Counted from the stretch's first letter, positions 1 through 8,280 are shown. The stretch: 13,698 nucleotides of DNA from Acanthaster planci (GCF_001949145.1 NW_019091513.1:435863-449560), one strand, 5' to 3'. Notes: generated by a model from the letters alone, not told the origin. Translations and numbers: made by a program.

Positions 1-1018
1 CGAGGGGGGGCACACACTGCAACTCCAACTGGGTAAACTAAGGGGTGCCACCCCTATCTTAATACAGGCTGCAAGTACTAATAAAAAAAATCACCCAAGT
101 TAAAAATGCCTCCACTACAAACGCCAAAACCTGTTTTCAAAGATGTGTGAACAAACATGAAGATCGGGCTGTGAATAAGGAATAGTGATTAATGATTTAT
201 AGCTTCACGATGGAAATCGTGATTAATATTTATAGAATGGCTTCAATACTTGCCAGGAGGCATGATTGTCTTTCATTCTCTTTAATTGGCTTTGAGGTCC
301 TCCAGCTTCTAGTTTCTACCATCATTCTGGCCAATGACAAGACTTTCTGCAAATCCGATATTTCTTACGGATTGGTCATAGTGGAAATCGTTCTATACAG
401 ATACTTAATACTTAGACGACCGAGCTCCTCGGGTCGGCATTGAGTGTTATTGTTACCCTCATCGTTCTTTCTGCTCAAAATATGTTTTCTTCACCTCAGC
501 ACATTAGCTCCTCAGTTCTGTTTGTCGCTGAGATTTACACCAAAGATCACGGTGCAAGATGGAGAACTTCACTACAAATAACCCTAACCCTCCCAGGAAA
601 AAAAATGCGCTTCTCGGCCTTTATTGCTGTCTAGAAACAGTCAGCGAGACTACATGTACACAAAATCCCAATAGAGTGTTCATCCAGAGGCTTTGTACAT
701 TAATTTTTATGAATTATTTATTACGACGTGTCCCAATCCAGTGCTCTCATTGGCTTAGGTGTGGCCCCGAAAATCTACAAAAGGAGCAGTTCTACTCCAT
801 CATTCCCAGGTGGGCAACCCCATTTGTCATTCCCGAGTGAACAGATCAGATTTTGATGAGCTGTGCCTTGATTATTATTCCATGATGAATGTCCCACACA
901 GTAGTATTTAGTCTCAGTAGTAACATAAGTTGATCATTATAAATTTGGACGATGTAAATAATTATGTGGTTGTAGATTAATAAATGACTCTCTATCATTA
1001 TTTTTTATAACGGCTCCC

Positions 1019-1021
<3 letters not shown>
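1..1021. other. Left flank without a recognisable gene
   Basis: Open frames of 64-93 codons occur on the plus strand, but none shows a domain, a signal peptide or splice-bounded coding character. A perfect hairpin AGGGGTG-C-CACCCCT lies near 40-54. An AATAAA word occurs near 980 with no gene to serve. Confidence 0.6.
186..236. repeat. Short direct repeat
   Basis: GTGATTAATGATTTATAG (about 185-202) recurs as GTGATTAATATTTATAG (about 220-236), 34 bp apart. Each copy is followed by a GCTTCA. It looks like a small old tandem duplication. Confidence 0.6.

Positions 1022-1066
<45 letters not shown>
1022..1066. repeat. (AG)n microsatellite
   Basis: A perfect 45-base alternating AG tract of about 22 units is followed by ATATG. 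It is long enough to be length-polymorphic. Confidence 0.97.
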
Positions 1067-1068
<2 letters not shown>

Positions 1069-2060
1069 TGTTACACTTTACACATTCATTAAACCGTTTC
1101 ACAATATGGGTGAACAATTCTGGACTTTTTAATTTTAAGCCGTTGAAGGTTCGTCCCTACTCTCTTCAGGTTTCTGGTCTGCTTCGTGTCCACTGCTGTC
1201 TTTAGATTTCTCCCCGTAAAATGACTGGTACTTCTTTGATCGAGGCCAAAATATCTGTAGTATTCTGCATCAGACAAGAAAATAAAATTGAACATTTTTA
1301 CAAGTTTGAAGTATTTTTTTAACACTTTTATACAATATCCTTACCACTTCGCCGTGAATTTCATAATAGAATAAACCTGAGTTCCATTAGACAATAGCGT
1401 CTGATGAAAATCAGCCGAATATAGTATTGAAACAATGGTTTGTCCGTAAGCGAAAGGATGGATACAGTTGCGGGTCCCATGACAACTCCGAACGAATGAA
1501 GGACATGCATGTACGTGACATGTCATTGTTGTAGTCAAGACCATCACATGACCAGTCCCCACTGACGCCTATGGAAATTTATTTGGTGGGCCGGGGTGTA
1601 CCCTCTGTGCTCAGGCCATTATGTTCAGACTGACTTAGTAGACTGTCGTGAAGACCAGGCCTGTACATGTCCATAGATACCCAGTATACTAGTAGTGTAT
1701 TTTGTTAACTGTCTGTGCTAAGAGGAACAATATAAATTATGCGAATTTTATGGATATGTATGGAATTAATTAAATAAGAATATCGCGAAGAACAGCAAGA
1801 CCATACGGAAACTGTTTCTAAGACCGGAATAAATCATCGAGCATGTGTTAAAGCATTCGTTGACAACCCCATCCAGAACCAGCAAAAGCCGCCCAGGTTA
1901 CTCTGTGCTGAAAATGGACCAATGGATGCAGAATCACTGTTTGTGGTGGATTCAGCGCAAAAAGCAACGATCAGGTTTATCGGAAAATCGGATTTATTGA
2001 ACTGTCGATTCCCTTCCAGTGGAAAAAAATCACACGGGTATAAATTTCAGAACGAAATAT
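1067..2060. other. Non-coding stretch between the microsatellite and IR1
   Basis: Both strands were read. Minus-strand open frames of 73-78 codons are without recognisable motifs. No RNA gene or transposon protein was seen. Confidence 0.6.
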
Positions 2061-2531
2061 TCTGAACGGTGATTTGTTTTCACTCTGCATATGATAAGAC
2101 TGTTTGAATGCCCCACTCATTTGGGTATGTTCTGTCGAAAAAGCATAGTAGGCCACTTTCGAGTTCAATTTGAATAAAATCTGGCACACTGTGTTATCTG
2201 ATTGCATAGAAACGAAACAATTTGAATTCCCCAGACTAAAGACACTGTTGCTTGNCATCCCCCAAGATGTCTGAAAGGAATTCCCCAGATTCCTGCGGGA
2301 CAATGACCAACACGGGGGGGGGGGGTTCTCTCCGTCTCATACCTTGCTGCATATGCGAGGTATAGCAACAGTGGCTTTAGTGTGGAGAATTCAAGTTGTT
2401 ATGTCCACGTTAATTTAAAGAACTCGGTGTACCAGATTTTATTCAAATTTAACTTGCAAACGGCTTATTGATCCCTATCATACTGTCTTGAAATGAATGC
2501 AGCCATTAGGTTGCTCCTTCGTCCGTTCAGA
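2061..2531. repeat. Inverted repeat IR1 (fold-back), core 2163-2252 / 2364-2453
   Basis: The core arms of 90 bp pair without a gap (coordinate sum constant at 4616) and agree at about 69 of 90 positions. The best blocks are 2163-2187 with 2429-2453 (23 of 25) and 2222-2252 with 2364-2394 (28 of 31). The loop is 111 bp. Weaker matches with indels continue outward to a shared TCTGAACGG / CCGTTCAGA pair at 2061-2069 and 2523-2531. It may be a decayed MITE-like or fold-back element, or a local inverted duplication. No target-site duplication was recognised. Short minus-strand open frames here are spurious. Confidence 0.8.
2314..2325. repeat. Twelve-base G homopolymer
   Basis: Twelve consecutive G lie between CAC and TTCTC, inside the loop of the 2061-2531 inverted repeat. 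An ambiguous base (n) is at 2255, just inside the left arm's inner edge. Both mark a spot that was hard to sequence. Confidence 0.95.
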
Positions 2532-3386
2532 TCTAAATAAGGATTTGATCTCAATGCTCAAAGAAAAGACCTTCATCGATCAATATGAAGTCACACTGTG
2601 CATTATTTACATACATTAGGGAGACGGATGGGATGAAGGAAAAGTTTGGTGTTGCAACAATCAACCGCCCAAAACATTCGACTCATGGTAAATGCTGAGA
2701 AAACTTATTTAGGCTGAAACATTTAACCTTGTAACTGAGTTGGACGTGTTCAACAGATTTCCAAATCGTCGGCTGAAACAGCAATGCCCGAACAAGGTTG
2801 TCGTGCTAAGTTGCACCTTGAACTATAGAGTTACAATGTACTACATGGAATTATATGTATAGAGTACACAATCATGAAAGGGAAAACGCAGTTTGATAGG
2901 TTGATTTTGTCTTCCATTGATAACGCGTGCTACATGGCCACGGACACCAGACTTTACCTCTGCTGATGGGTCAGGAATAGCGCTCTCTGTTCTTTTGGCA
3001 CTGAGCTGTCCTTTGTTCGGCGTTGTGACGGCATTGTCCTTCGTTCATTTAGTGTTGTCTCTTAATAGCTTCCGACAGTATTATTTCACGTTGTAAAGCG
3101 AGGTCAGCCAAAACTTTCCACCAGAGAGTGCACATGTGGACCAGAAACATCGGCGTAAATCCCAGGGGGATTGGGATTTATGTTCCCCTCAATTTTTTTT
3201 TGGTGGGGTGGGCTTTTGAATCATCCTCCATATTTTATGGTGAACAAAACAGTAAAGTGCATGGATTGTAAAGAATTTTTCAGTCTCCTAACAACTAAAT
3301 TGCAATCAGTATCCCTCAAAAAGGAAAACAATTTAAATATCCATAGTCATGCTATCTGGAATACATAATAGCATGAATATCGACCT
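2532..3386. other. Region downstream of the SLC46 gene
   Basis: No gene is recognised. The 3' UTR of the transporter should start here or just above, but there is no AATAAA or ATTAAA on the minus strand between 3533 and about 2444. The first one is AATAAA at 2443-2438, inside the IR1 right arm. Confidence 0.5.
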
Positions 3387-3429
3387 CTATATAGAGTCAT
3401 GTTGTACCCGCCGCTTTTTAAATTCGAAC
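3387..3429 (-). CDS. Candidate alternative C-terminal tail exon of the SLC46 transporter
   Basis: If the donor at 3537 is used, an acceptor-like CATACAG|G at 3430 would join with the phase-2 end of exon 4 and read MFEFKKRRVQHDSI, then TAG at 3389-3387. A short basic tail after the last membrane span is what most major facilitator transporters have. The implied intron would be only 108 nt and has no clear pyrimidine tract, so the acceptor is weak. This is inference from frame and composition only; other tails in the same stretch are possible. Confidence 0.25.
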
Positions 3430-3533
3430 CTGTATGTTACTGTTGTCCGGTTTAGGATTACCACCTGAGCGTAGTTGTTTGAGCGTTGATTGGCGCGAAA
3501 GAGCTAAAACAAGCAACAGAACCAAAATTATGC

Positions 3534-3694
3534 TTACATTATCGTTCCAATAGGGAGGACAGTCAAGCCAGAAAAGACGTAAAAGATTAAGGGTGGTAGG
3601 TAAAGGACGGAAGCCGCGTAGATGCTTGGTGCCACCGCACTTGCCACAAAAACCGCCAAACCATCGACGCATGCTACCAGAGCAAAAGCTGTGC
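3534..3694 (-). CDS. SLC46-family transporter, coding exon 4 (residues 405-457, C-terminal end uncertain)
   Basis: The exon starts after ATCTCTTTTATGACAG and, with the G from exon 3, restores Gly405. It encodes segment 11 (TAFALVACVDGLAVFVASAV) and segment 12 (LIFYVFSGLTVLPIGTI). The ALVACVDGLAV stretch matches SAVACVNSLAM of PCFT. Intron 3 is 949 nt. Reading straight through gives ATG TAA at 3539-3534 and a 457-residue protein that stops at the membrane edge with no cytoplasmic tail. The same bases read AAT|GTAAGC, a fair splice donor with the intron starting at 3537. Human SLC46A1 has, as I recall, one further exon coding its tail. So either the stop is real, or the last few residues come from a downstream exon, or an indel is present (see findings). 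Membership in this gene is secure; the 3' boundary is not. Confidence 0.88.
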
Positions 3695-4643
3695 CTGTCA
3701 TAAAAGAGATGGTCAAAACATCTATTTCAACTTGGAGGCAAAACGGGTCTAGAGCACCGTCCGCAGTTCCGTAACTAGGGCTAAATGTCTGGGGGCACCC
3801 GGAAGTGCACCTGTTTTTCAAGACTGCGTCACGAGAAAATATGCTGCTTAGCTATAATAAGGCTAAACGCAGATTATTCACAGATTTTAGATGGGGTGCA
3901 ACGGGGGTGAGGGCCACGGGCATCCGCTGGGGCACGTCAAGGTTTTAATGATACATTTACATAATACTTATTTTATGAAAAGGCCTTCACCAATCGTATA
4001 ACAATTGAAGATACCAGTTCTGTGAAAGAGTTTTCATGACTTCTTGTTGCGCAACAAGTTATTTTTAAGGGTTCTTCAAATGTGATCTTACTTTAGAAGA
4101 GCAGGCATTATCTGAAGATCTGAAGTTATACCGAACTCTTGAATTTATTGCATGTTAACAATAAGTACCTAAAAATTTGGGGGAGGCGCATTCGCTTCTG
4201 AATCTTCACGGCGACGAAATATCAGTAAAGTATAAGCAAATAAAAAGTTATCACACATTACTATGCACAAACAAAACATATCCAAAGTTACTACTTCGGA
4301 TCCGAATTTCCCCTTTTAGCCCTACAAAATTATCGAAACCAAATCTATTACGTGTCTGTATTAATCTCGACAACGGTACCTGTAATGAAACACTTTGTGT
4401 CTAAGATGGCATCGTAGTTCACCGATGAGCATAAATATTTCCATTCCACTGTAACTTAAAGTCCCCAAACCATCCTATACGGGTTATGTACACAAATGAT
4501 CGTAGAATTAAATAGGACCCTAAAAGGCTACAGTTCAAAGAATAAATCTCTTAAGAATCTACTCAGTGGGCAAGTTAACCGTTACCCATCCCATCAACAC
4601 CACCATCACTATAACCAAACGCTCTCCTGCAATCATTACTCAC
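3695..4643 (-). other. Intron 3 of the SLC46 gene
   Basis: This 949-nt intron starts GTGAGTAATG and ends TTTTATGACAG, phase 1. It holds a perfect 16-base palindrome CTTGTTGCGCAACAAG at 4043-4058. The plus-strand open frames at 4177-4404 and 4496-4753 show no domain, and the second one overlaps exon 3 antisense. Confidence 0.87.
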
Positions 4644-4727
4644 CGATTTCTGTTGGATCAACTATTTTGGACAGGATTGATCGTGCCACTGGCATTGCTG
4701 TCGCTCGGAAAGCACCCATAAGATTCG
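4644..4727 (-). CDS. SLC46-family transporter, coding exon 3 (residues 377-404)
   Basis: This 84-nt, 28-codon exon has an acceptor TGATGTGTTGCAG|CG and a donor ATCG|GTGAGT, both phase 1. It encodes segment 10 and the following loop, including MPVARSILSKIVDPTEI. This matches TPVIRAKLSKLVRETEQ of PCFT, with R392 equivalent to PCFT R376, a residue mutated in hereditary folate malabsorption. Human SLC46A1 exon 3 is, from memory, also 84 nt and phase 1-1, and its skipping deletes 28 residues in patients. The agreement in length, phase and residues makes the splice sites convincing. Intron 2 upstream is 778 nt and contains the tandem repeat described separately. The exon is far below usual ORF length cut-offs, so single-frame gene finding would miss it. 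Confidence 0.9.
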
Positions 4728-5505
4728 CTGCAACACATCAAATTTCAGTATAAATAAACAAATATTAAATAAATCGTTATATAAATTGAAGCTTGGATTT
4801 AGTAAGCCGAACGCAAGACCGTTGGTATTTCTGGGCGCCCTCTCTCCTTTAGTGTCCAAGGATTAAGTCAGACCAACGCTCACTTCCAACGTACACAATA
4901 TGATCATTAACACAACAGTCTGCCCGCCGACAGAGCCCACCCTCTACGTACAGTCCGATGTCTAGGGAGTACCCCTCTCATTACACGACGGCACGTACGG
5001 CCTTTTGTTTGGGGATTTTTGCTTCCTACTCCTTGATTACCTTAGGATCTCCTGGTGGGCCAGTCAGTATTTTTCCATGACATCACGCCAATATGACCCA
5101 TCAACTAATTTTTATCATCTTATTTTATAAGAAAGGTCAAATTGTGCCGACATTTTTACCTCATGATATGCCTGATTCATCTTTTATCCCATACACAAGG
5201 TCAATTTGTACCACAGTACACTTCCCGACCCTATGCTATTGCTATTCATCCCTAGGTCATCTTGTGCCACACATTTTACCCTGCCCCTCATTCCTATTCA
5301 TATCTTTATGATCATAATTATTATGTTTATGCCGATTGATGTGACCTTTTGCTTTTTTGTGGCAAAGGTAAAATTGTGCCAGACTGCCCAAGGTCAACCT
5401 TTACCAGACTGCCCCCCTAACTACTAATATTGATTCCACGATTTTTTGGTCAAAACCGAAAATTGTCCACTTGGTCGTCAGGCTCCGTGAAGGTCAATTA
5501 CTTAC
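4728..5505 (-). other. Intron 2 of the SLC46 gene
   Basis: This 778-nt intron starts GTAAGTAATT and ends TGTGTTGCAG, phase 1. Its first 370 nt carry the degenerate tandem repeat with AGGTCA words. The remaining 400 nt show no coding or structured signal. Confidence 0.87.
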
Positions 5506-5507
5506 CA
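5133..5507. repeat. Degenerate tandem repeat with AGGTCA core in intron 2
   Basis: On the plus strand, copies of a loose unit like AAGGTCAATTGTGCC start at 5133, 5197, 5253, 5365 and 5390, with a sixth relative at 5490 that runs into the exon 2 donor. Spacing is 64, 56, 112 (twice 56), 25 and 100. The two copies at 5365-5389 and 5390-5414 are directly adjacent 25-mers agreeing at 20 of 25 bases. AGGTCA occurs at 5134, 5198, 5254, 5391 and 5491, and inverted (TGACCT) at 5342. This is an old, decayed minisatellite-like array. Confidence 0.7.
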
Positions 5508-5637
5508 GCGTAGATCAGCCAGGTTGTCCGAGACACACTCATTACAATATTGAAGGCGAGAAGGCTCAGACAACTGATTTGCATAATCCAGTATTCCCCC
5601 AAGCAGATAGCAAATAACTTCGATCCAGCAACCATTC
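5506..5637 (-). CDS. SLC46-family transporter, coding exon 2 (residues 333-376)
   Basis: The 132-nt exon is bounded by an acceptor (TTTTTCCATAG|GA) and a strong donor (GCTG|GTAAGT). It is phase 1 on both sides, so it fits exon 1 exactly: G plus GA gives Gly333. It encodes the end of membrane segment 8 and segment 9, with the readable stretch KLFAICLGEYW followed by LAFNIVMS and TTWLIYA. These line up with ALKLLQYCLADAW and the segment-9 region of PCFT. A longer ORF in another frame of the same strand covers this exon and is a shadow. Intron 1 is 149 nt. Because the exon is symmetric, skipping it would keep the frame but remove a membrane span. Confidence 0.9.
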
Positions 5638-5786
5638 CTATGGAAAAATGGATCTGATTTTAACATGAACTTTTTAATGGATGAGGTATTGGGCGGCACT
5701 TGAGTTGATTTCCAAGTGTTAAAGTGGGTGAAACCTGAGTAAAAATTACCATAGGGTGCTTATTTGTCCAGGCAATAACAACTCAC
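5638..5786 (-). other. Intron 1 of the SLC46 gene
   Basis: This 149-nt GT-AG intron starts GTGAGTTG and ends in a T-rich tract and CCATAG. It is phase 1. Nothing else is seen in it. Confidence 0.88.
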
Positions 5787-6783
5787 CGGCAGACGCGATG
5801 AGAAATCCGAACGCCCCAGCCAAGCCAGCGCTGAGAGCATCCCAACAGAAAGGCGCTGCTGAGCCATACAAGATGAAGATGGAGATGGTGCCGTTGATGT
5901 TAATGGTGATAACAAATAGGAAGAAGTCTAGGAGAAGCATCTGCCATCGGCGGCCGTTCTCATTGAACTTGAGAAGCTTCACCATACTCCTGCCAGCTTC
6001 TCTGAGCCCTATGCGATGGTCGGGGATGTTGTCACGGTCTACAGTCTCAATCAGAATGCCTGGGACGGCAATATAGATTAGGCAGAGGATATTGCACCCA
6101 AAAGCTATTAGCAATGGAGGGAGAGTGCCAACATCACGTACCAAGTATCCGACACCTACTTGGACGAAGCCACTTAACAGTAAGAAAATCATCTCAGCCA
6201 GCGCAATCCGTAGAGTTCGTTTGTTCTCTGTCGTAATGTCGACAATGTAGGAGATGCAACCAGCGAACAGTATCCCAAAGCTACCTGTCGACCCCAGTAA
6301 AACCTCCCCGACAAAGAGTACTGCGAGAGGCAGTTCCCCGTAAATGGTTGCTATATAGACTGCCTCCTGGAAAATGTAGCCAAATAGTGGGATTGCAATA
6401 CACATTTTCCTGCCTAACTTGTCACTTAAAGTGCCCAAAAGAATCGACGCTATTAGCATAGGTACACTTCCAGACATGCTCAAGTACAGCAACCAAAGGG
6501 AAGCCTGAGACTGGATGTCGTCCTCTCTTGCTTTGTATTCTGTGTCGTTGATGTCGCATCCCGAGAATTCCTCAAGAGTGGACATGTTATACATCAGTTC
6601 GCCAAGCCGGCTCTTCAAGTAGAAAGGCCGAACGAGACCCATGGAATTAGAGCCGACCACGGCCAGTGCAATCACGGGTTCTACAGTCACCCATCGGCGC
6701 TGAGCTCGCTCGCGATTTGAGAGCTTTCTTTCCTCGATATCTGCACAACACTCCTGAAGTCCTTCCTGTCTATTTTCCGCCAT
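5787..6783 (-). CDS. SLC46-family (PCFT-like) MFS transporter, coding exon 1 (residues 1-332 plus first base of codon 333)
   Basis: This exon encodes the N-terminal half and the start of the C-terminal half of a plasma- or endo-membrane solute transporter of the SLC46 family, whose human members are PCFT/SLC46A1, TSCOT/SLC46A2 and SLC46A3. Membrane segments lie near residues 35-52, 95-117, 127-147, 153-179, 190-212, 221-247, 283-306 and 317 onward. The MFS loop motif SDKLGRK is at 120-126. The first external loop has sequons N66-M-S and N79-D-T around C76, and C313 sits in PFCWD; these correspond to N58, N68, C66 and C298 of human PCFT, the glycosylation sites and disulphide pair. E197 (ALAEM) matches PCFT E185. 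The ATG has a good context (G at -3, G at +4) and follows an in-frame TAA ten codons upstream. The exon ends at GCCG|GTGAGT, phase 1. The open frame runs 41 nt into intron 1 before the window's longest ORF ends, but that extension is not coding. The substrate cannot be told from sequence. Confidence 0.93.
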
Positions 6784-6810
6784 TTCTTTTCTAAATTCGA
6801 TTTATTTCTC
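6784..6810 (-). other. 5' UTR remainder and putative acceptor before the SLC46 start codon
   Basis: Immediately upstream of the ATG the minus strand reads TGTCTCTTGATGCCCAG at the 6811 boundary, a plausible splice acceptor. It is followed by 27 nt that contain an in-frame TAA. If used, the coding part begins in the second exon and the first exon is non-coding, as at 7693 to about 7788. Confidence 0.4.
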
Positions 6811-7692
6811 CTGGGCATCAAGAGACACATTTGACTCAGGGTAAGCCCACGACTGATATCACTGGCTATTGAATAAAAATGGACTTCGTACATGAAAGAA
6901 GAGGTCTGTATGTAGTGGCGTGGAGCCAACGCTGAACAGTTGGGTTGAACCATGTAAATTCTTTTAAAATTTAACAAAGCCTGTTTCATACCTCACATTG
7001 GGACGATCTATGTTTGTGATTGTACGTCAGTTGCCATCGGTCAAGTGGTACGTTCAACACACTATTTCCGATGACGTACATTATGAGATTAGATCTTACT
7101 GATTTGTATTGACGTGCTTTTCACCTTTGCGCAGGGATGAATGTTGATCAGCTGATGCATGAGCTCTGACCTACATGTATGCGAGACTGAGAAGGACAAA
7201 AAAGAACAGCTTTTTCAAAATTCAGAAGTGAACTGAAATGATTTGATTGTGCCTAACAGTCTTGTTGTTTCGATCCCAGATGAGTGTAACATGATGGTAA
7301 AAATAAAATGAAATGGAAACAGTAACATAGGTCTATTAGATAGGTATGGCTTATCTGCAGTGAAGCAACACAGTCAAAAGCTTCAAAACCGTTATGCAAG
7401 TCATTCTCCAAAAACGAAACCGAAGACAGTAAAAAAGTTCTGCGTAAAAATGACTTTTATTACATTCATTTATCATAAACCATGATTAATTGCGTACTCC
7501 AATCCATTTCGAAATAACAATGTGGCACACGGTAGGAGTCATTTGTATTCACAGAAAAGCTTAGGTTTTAAAAAACAAAATTTTGGTCAAATGTATATCA
7601 AAGATTAGATCTTACCAGGACGTTCCATTTATTTTTGCATGAGCATATCCGCTCTGGGCGGAATAAACGAGAGCGTATTTTTTGGTACTCAC
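6811..7692 (-). other. Upstream flank or putative 5' UTR intron of the SLC46 gene
   Basis: No coding signal is seen. ACGTCA (near 7024) and TGACGT (near 7073) form an inverted pair of CRE-like half-sites about 50 bp apart. Whether they matter depends on where transcription starts. Confidence 0.4.
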
Positions 7693-7788
7693 CGCATAGG
7701 CGGGCGTTTATAACTGAGATCAATGGCGCGTTTGACGAGAAGCACGCTGAGGCCCCTAGGCGTAACGAATTTATTCCATAACCCTATA
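7693..7788 (-). other. Candidate non-coding first exon of the SLC46 gene
   Basis: A donor TATGCG|GTGAGTACC ends this stretch at 7693 on the minus strand. It starts about 30 nt below a TATATAAAA word at 7819-7811. The stretch is CpG-richer than its surroundings. Joined to the acceptor at 6811, it would leave an 882-nt 5' UTR intron. GTGAGT words occur several times by chance in this window, so the case rests on donor, TATA and acceptor lying in the right order and spacing. Confidence 0.35.
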
Positions 7789-7810
7789 AAATCCTCCGAT
7801 TTCAATATGA

Positions 7811-7819
7811 TTTTATATA
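7811..7819 (-). promoter_or_regulatory. TATA-like box of the SLC46 gene
   Basis: The minus strand reads TATATAAAA, preceded by GGGTG. The predicted start of transcription would be near 7788. AT-rich DNA gives such words by chance; its position before the candidate first exon is the only support. Confidence 0.35.
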
Positions 7820-8024
7820 CACCCTAGGGGGTTGGGGTTAATGTATGGTCTTTGTTTACACGTAGAACGTGTGCAAGAACCAACTGGGGAAAACTGACAA
7901 CCGTCTGTCTTTCTTTTGCCGCTTAGGGTGCACTTCATGCTCGGGGCGGATTGACGTCTGCTTCCATCGGTTAAGGGGTACTCTTGATACCCTCTAGTCA
8001 ACAATTTCTTATGGAGTTACGTTT

Positions 8025-8086
8025 CACGTGATTTTTCCTATCACCTCGTAGACCCTTTTGTTGTTACTGTGCATTTTCAACACGTG
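8025..8086. promoter_or_regulatory. Two CACGTG E-boxes in the inferred promoter region
   Basis: CACGTG occurs at 8025-8030 (as TCACGTGA, the MITF/TFEB-type core) and at 8081-8086, 56 bp apart. These are binding words for bHLH-ZIP factors. They lie about 240-300 bp upstream of the inferred SLC46 start and 150-215 bp upstream of the possible plus-strand start near 8240. Function is inferred. Confidence 0.35.
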
Positions 8087-8269
8087 TGTAGTCTCCGTAG
8101 CTCGGTTAACAAGTGTATGTGTGTTCAAATTTCTTTTCTTCCCCCTGACGGACTTTTTGTTTTTTGTTTTACTAAGAATACTTCTTAGGTGAGTAGGAAA
8201 GAAAGTAATGGGTATATACATTTATCAAATTTCAGCGCCAGAAAGCAACGCCAATAAATAAAAGCAAAG

Positions 8270-8280
8270 ATGTCGGGACT
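8270..8280 (+). CDS. Possible first coding micro-exon of a divergent plus-strand gene
   Basis: The plus strand reads GCAAAG ATG TCG GGA CT|GTGAGTAAGG: a start codon with A at -3, eleven coding bases (M-S-G and two bases of a Leu codon), then a strong donor. A TATATA word at 8213-8218 would place a transcription start near 8240, inside TTTCAGCGCCA. I could not find a convincing second exon in the window, so this may be chance. Confidence 0.2.

Noticed and set aside
1977-2303. A 108-codon minus open frame
   Set aside because: It spans the IR1 left arm, the ambiguous base and part of the loop. The peptide has no domain and is what AT-rich repeat DNA gives by chance.
2938-3060. A minus-strand open stretch ending in CAGAG|GTAAAG that could be an exon
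   Set aside because: Only about 35 codons, with low-complexity basic residues, no acceptor and no family match.
3415-3435. GGTTCGAATT on the minus strand, like a tRNA T-arm B-box
   Set aside because: There is no A-box, acceptor stem or cloverleaf around it.
3498-3540. A 34-nt mini-intron GTAAGC...TTGTTTTAG at the transporter 3' end
   Set aside because: It has a good donor and pyrimidine tract, but it is far shorter than animal spliceosomes normally remove.
5502-5699. A 65-codon minus frame over exon 2
   Set aside because: The true exon uses a different frame with clear SLC46 residues and matching splice phases.
5756-6076. A 106-codon plus-strand open frame
   Set aside because: It lies antisense to transporter exon 1 and is a frame shadow with no motif of its own.
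8189-8194. An AG|GTGAGTAGG donor on plus just before the possible micro-exon
   Set aside because: The upstream sequence is T-rich and non-coding. GTGAGT occurs about ten times in the window, so single hits carry little weight.
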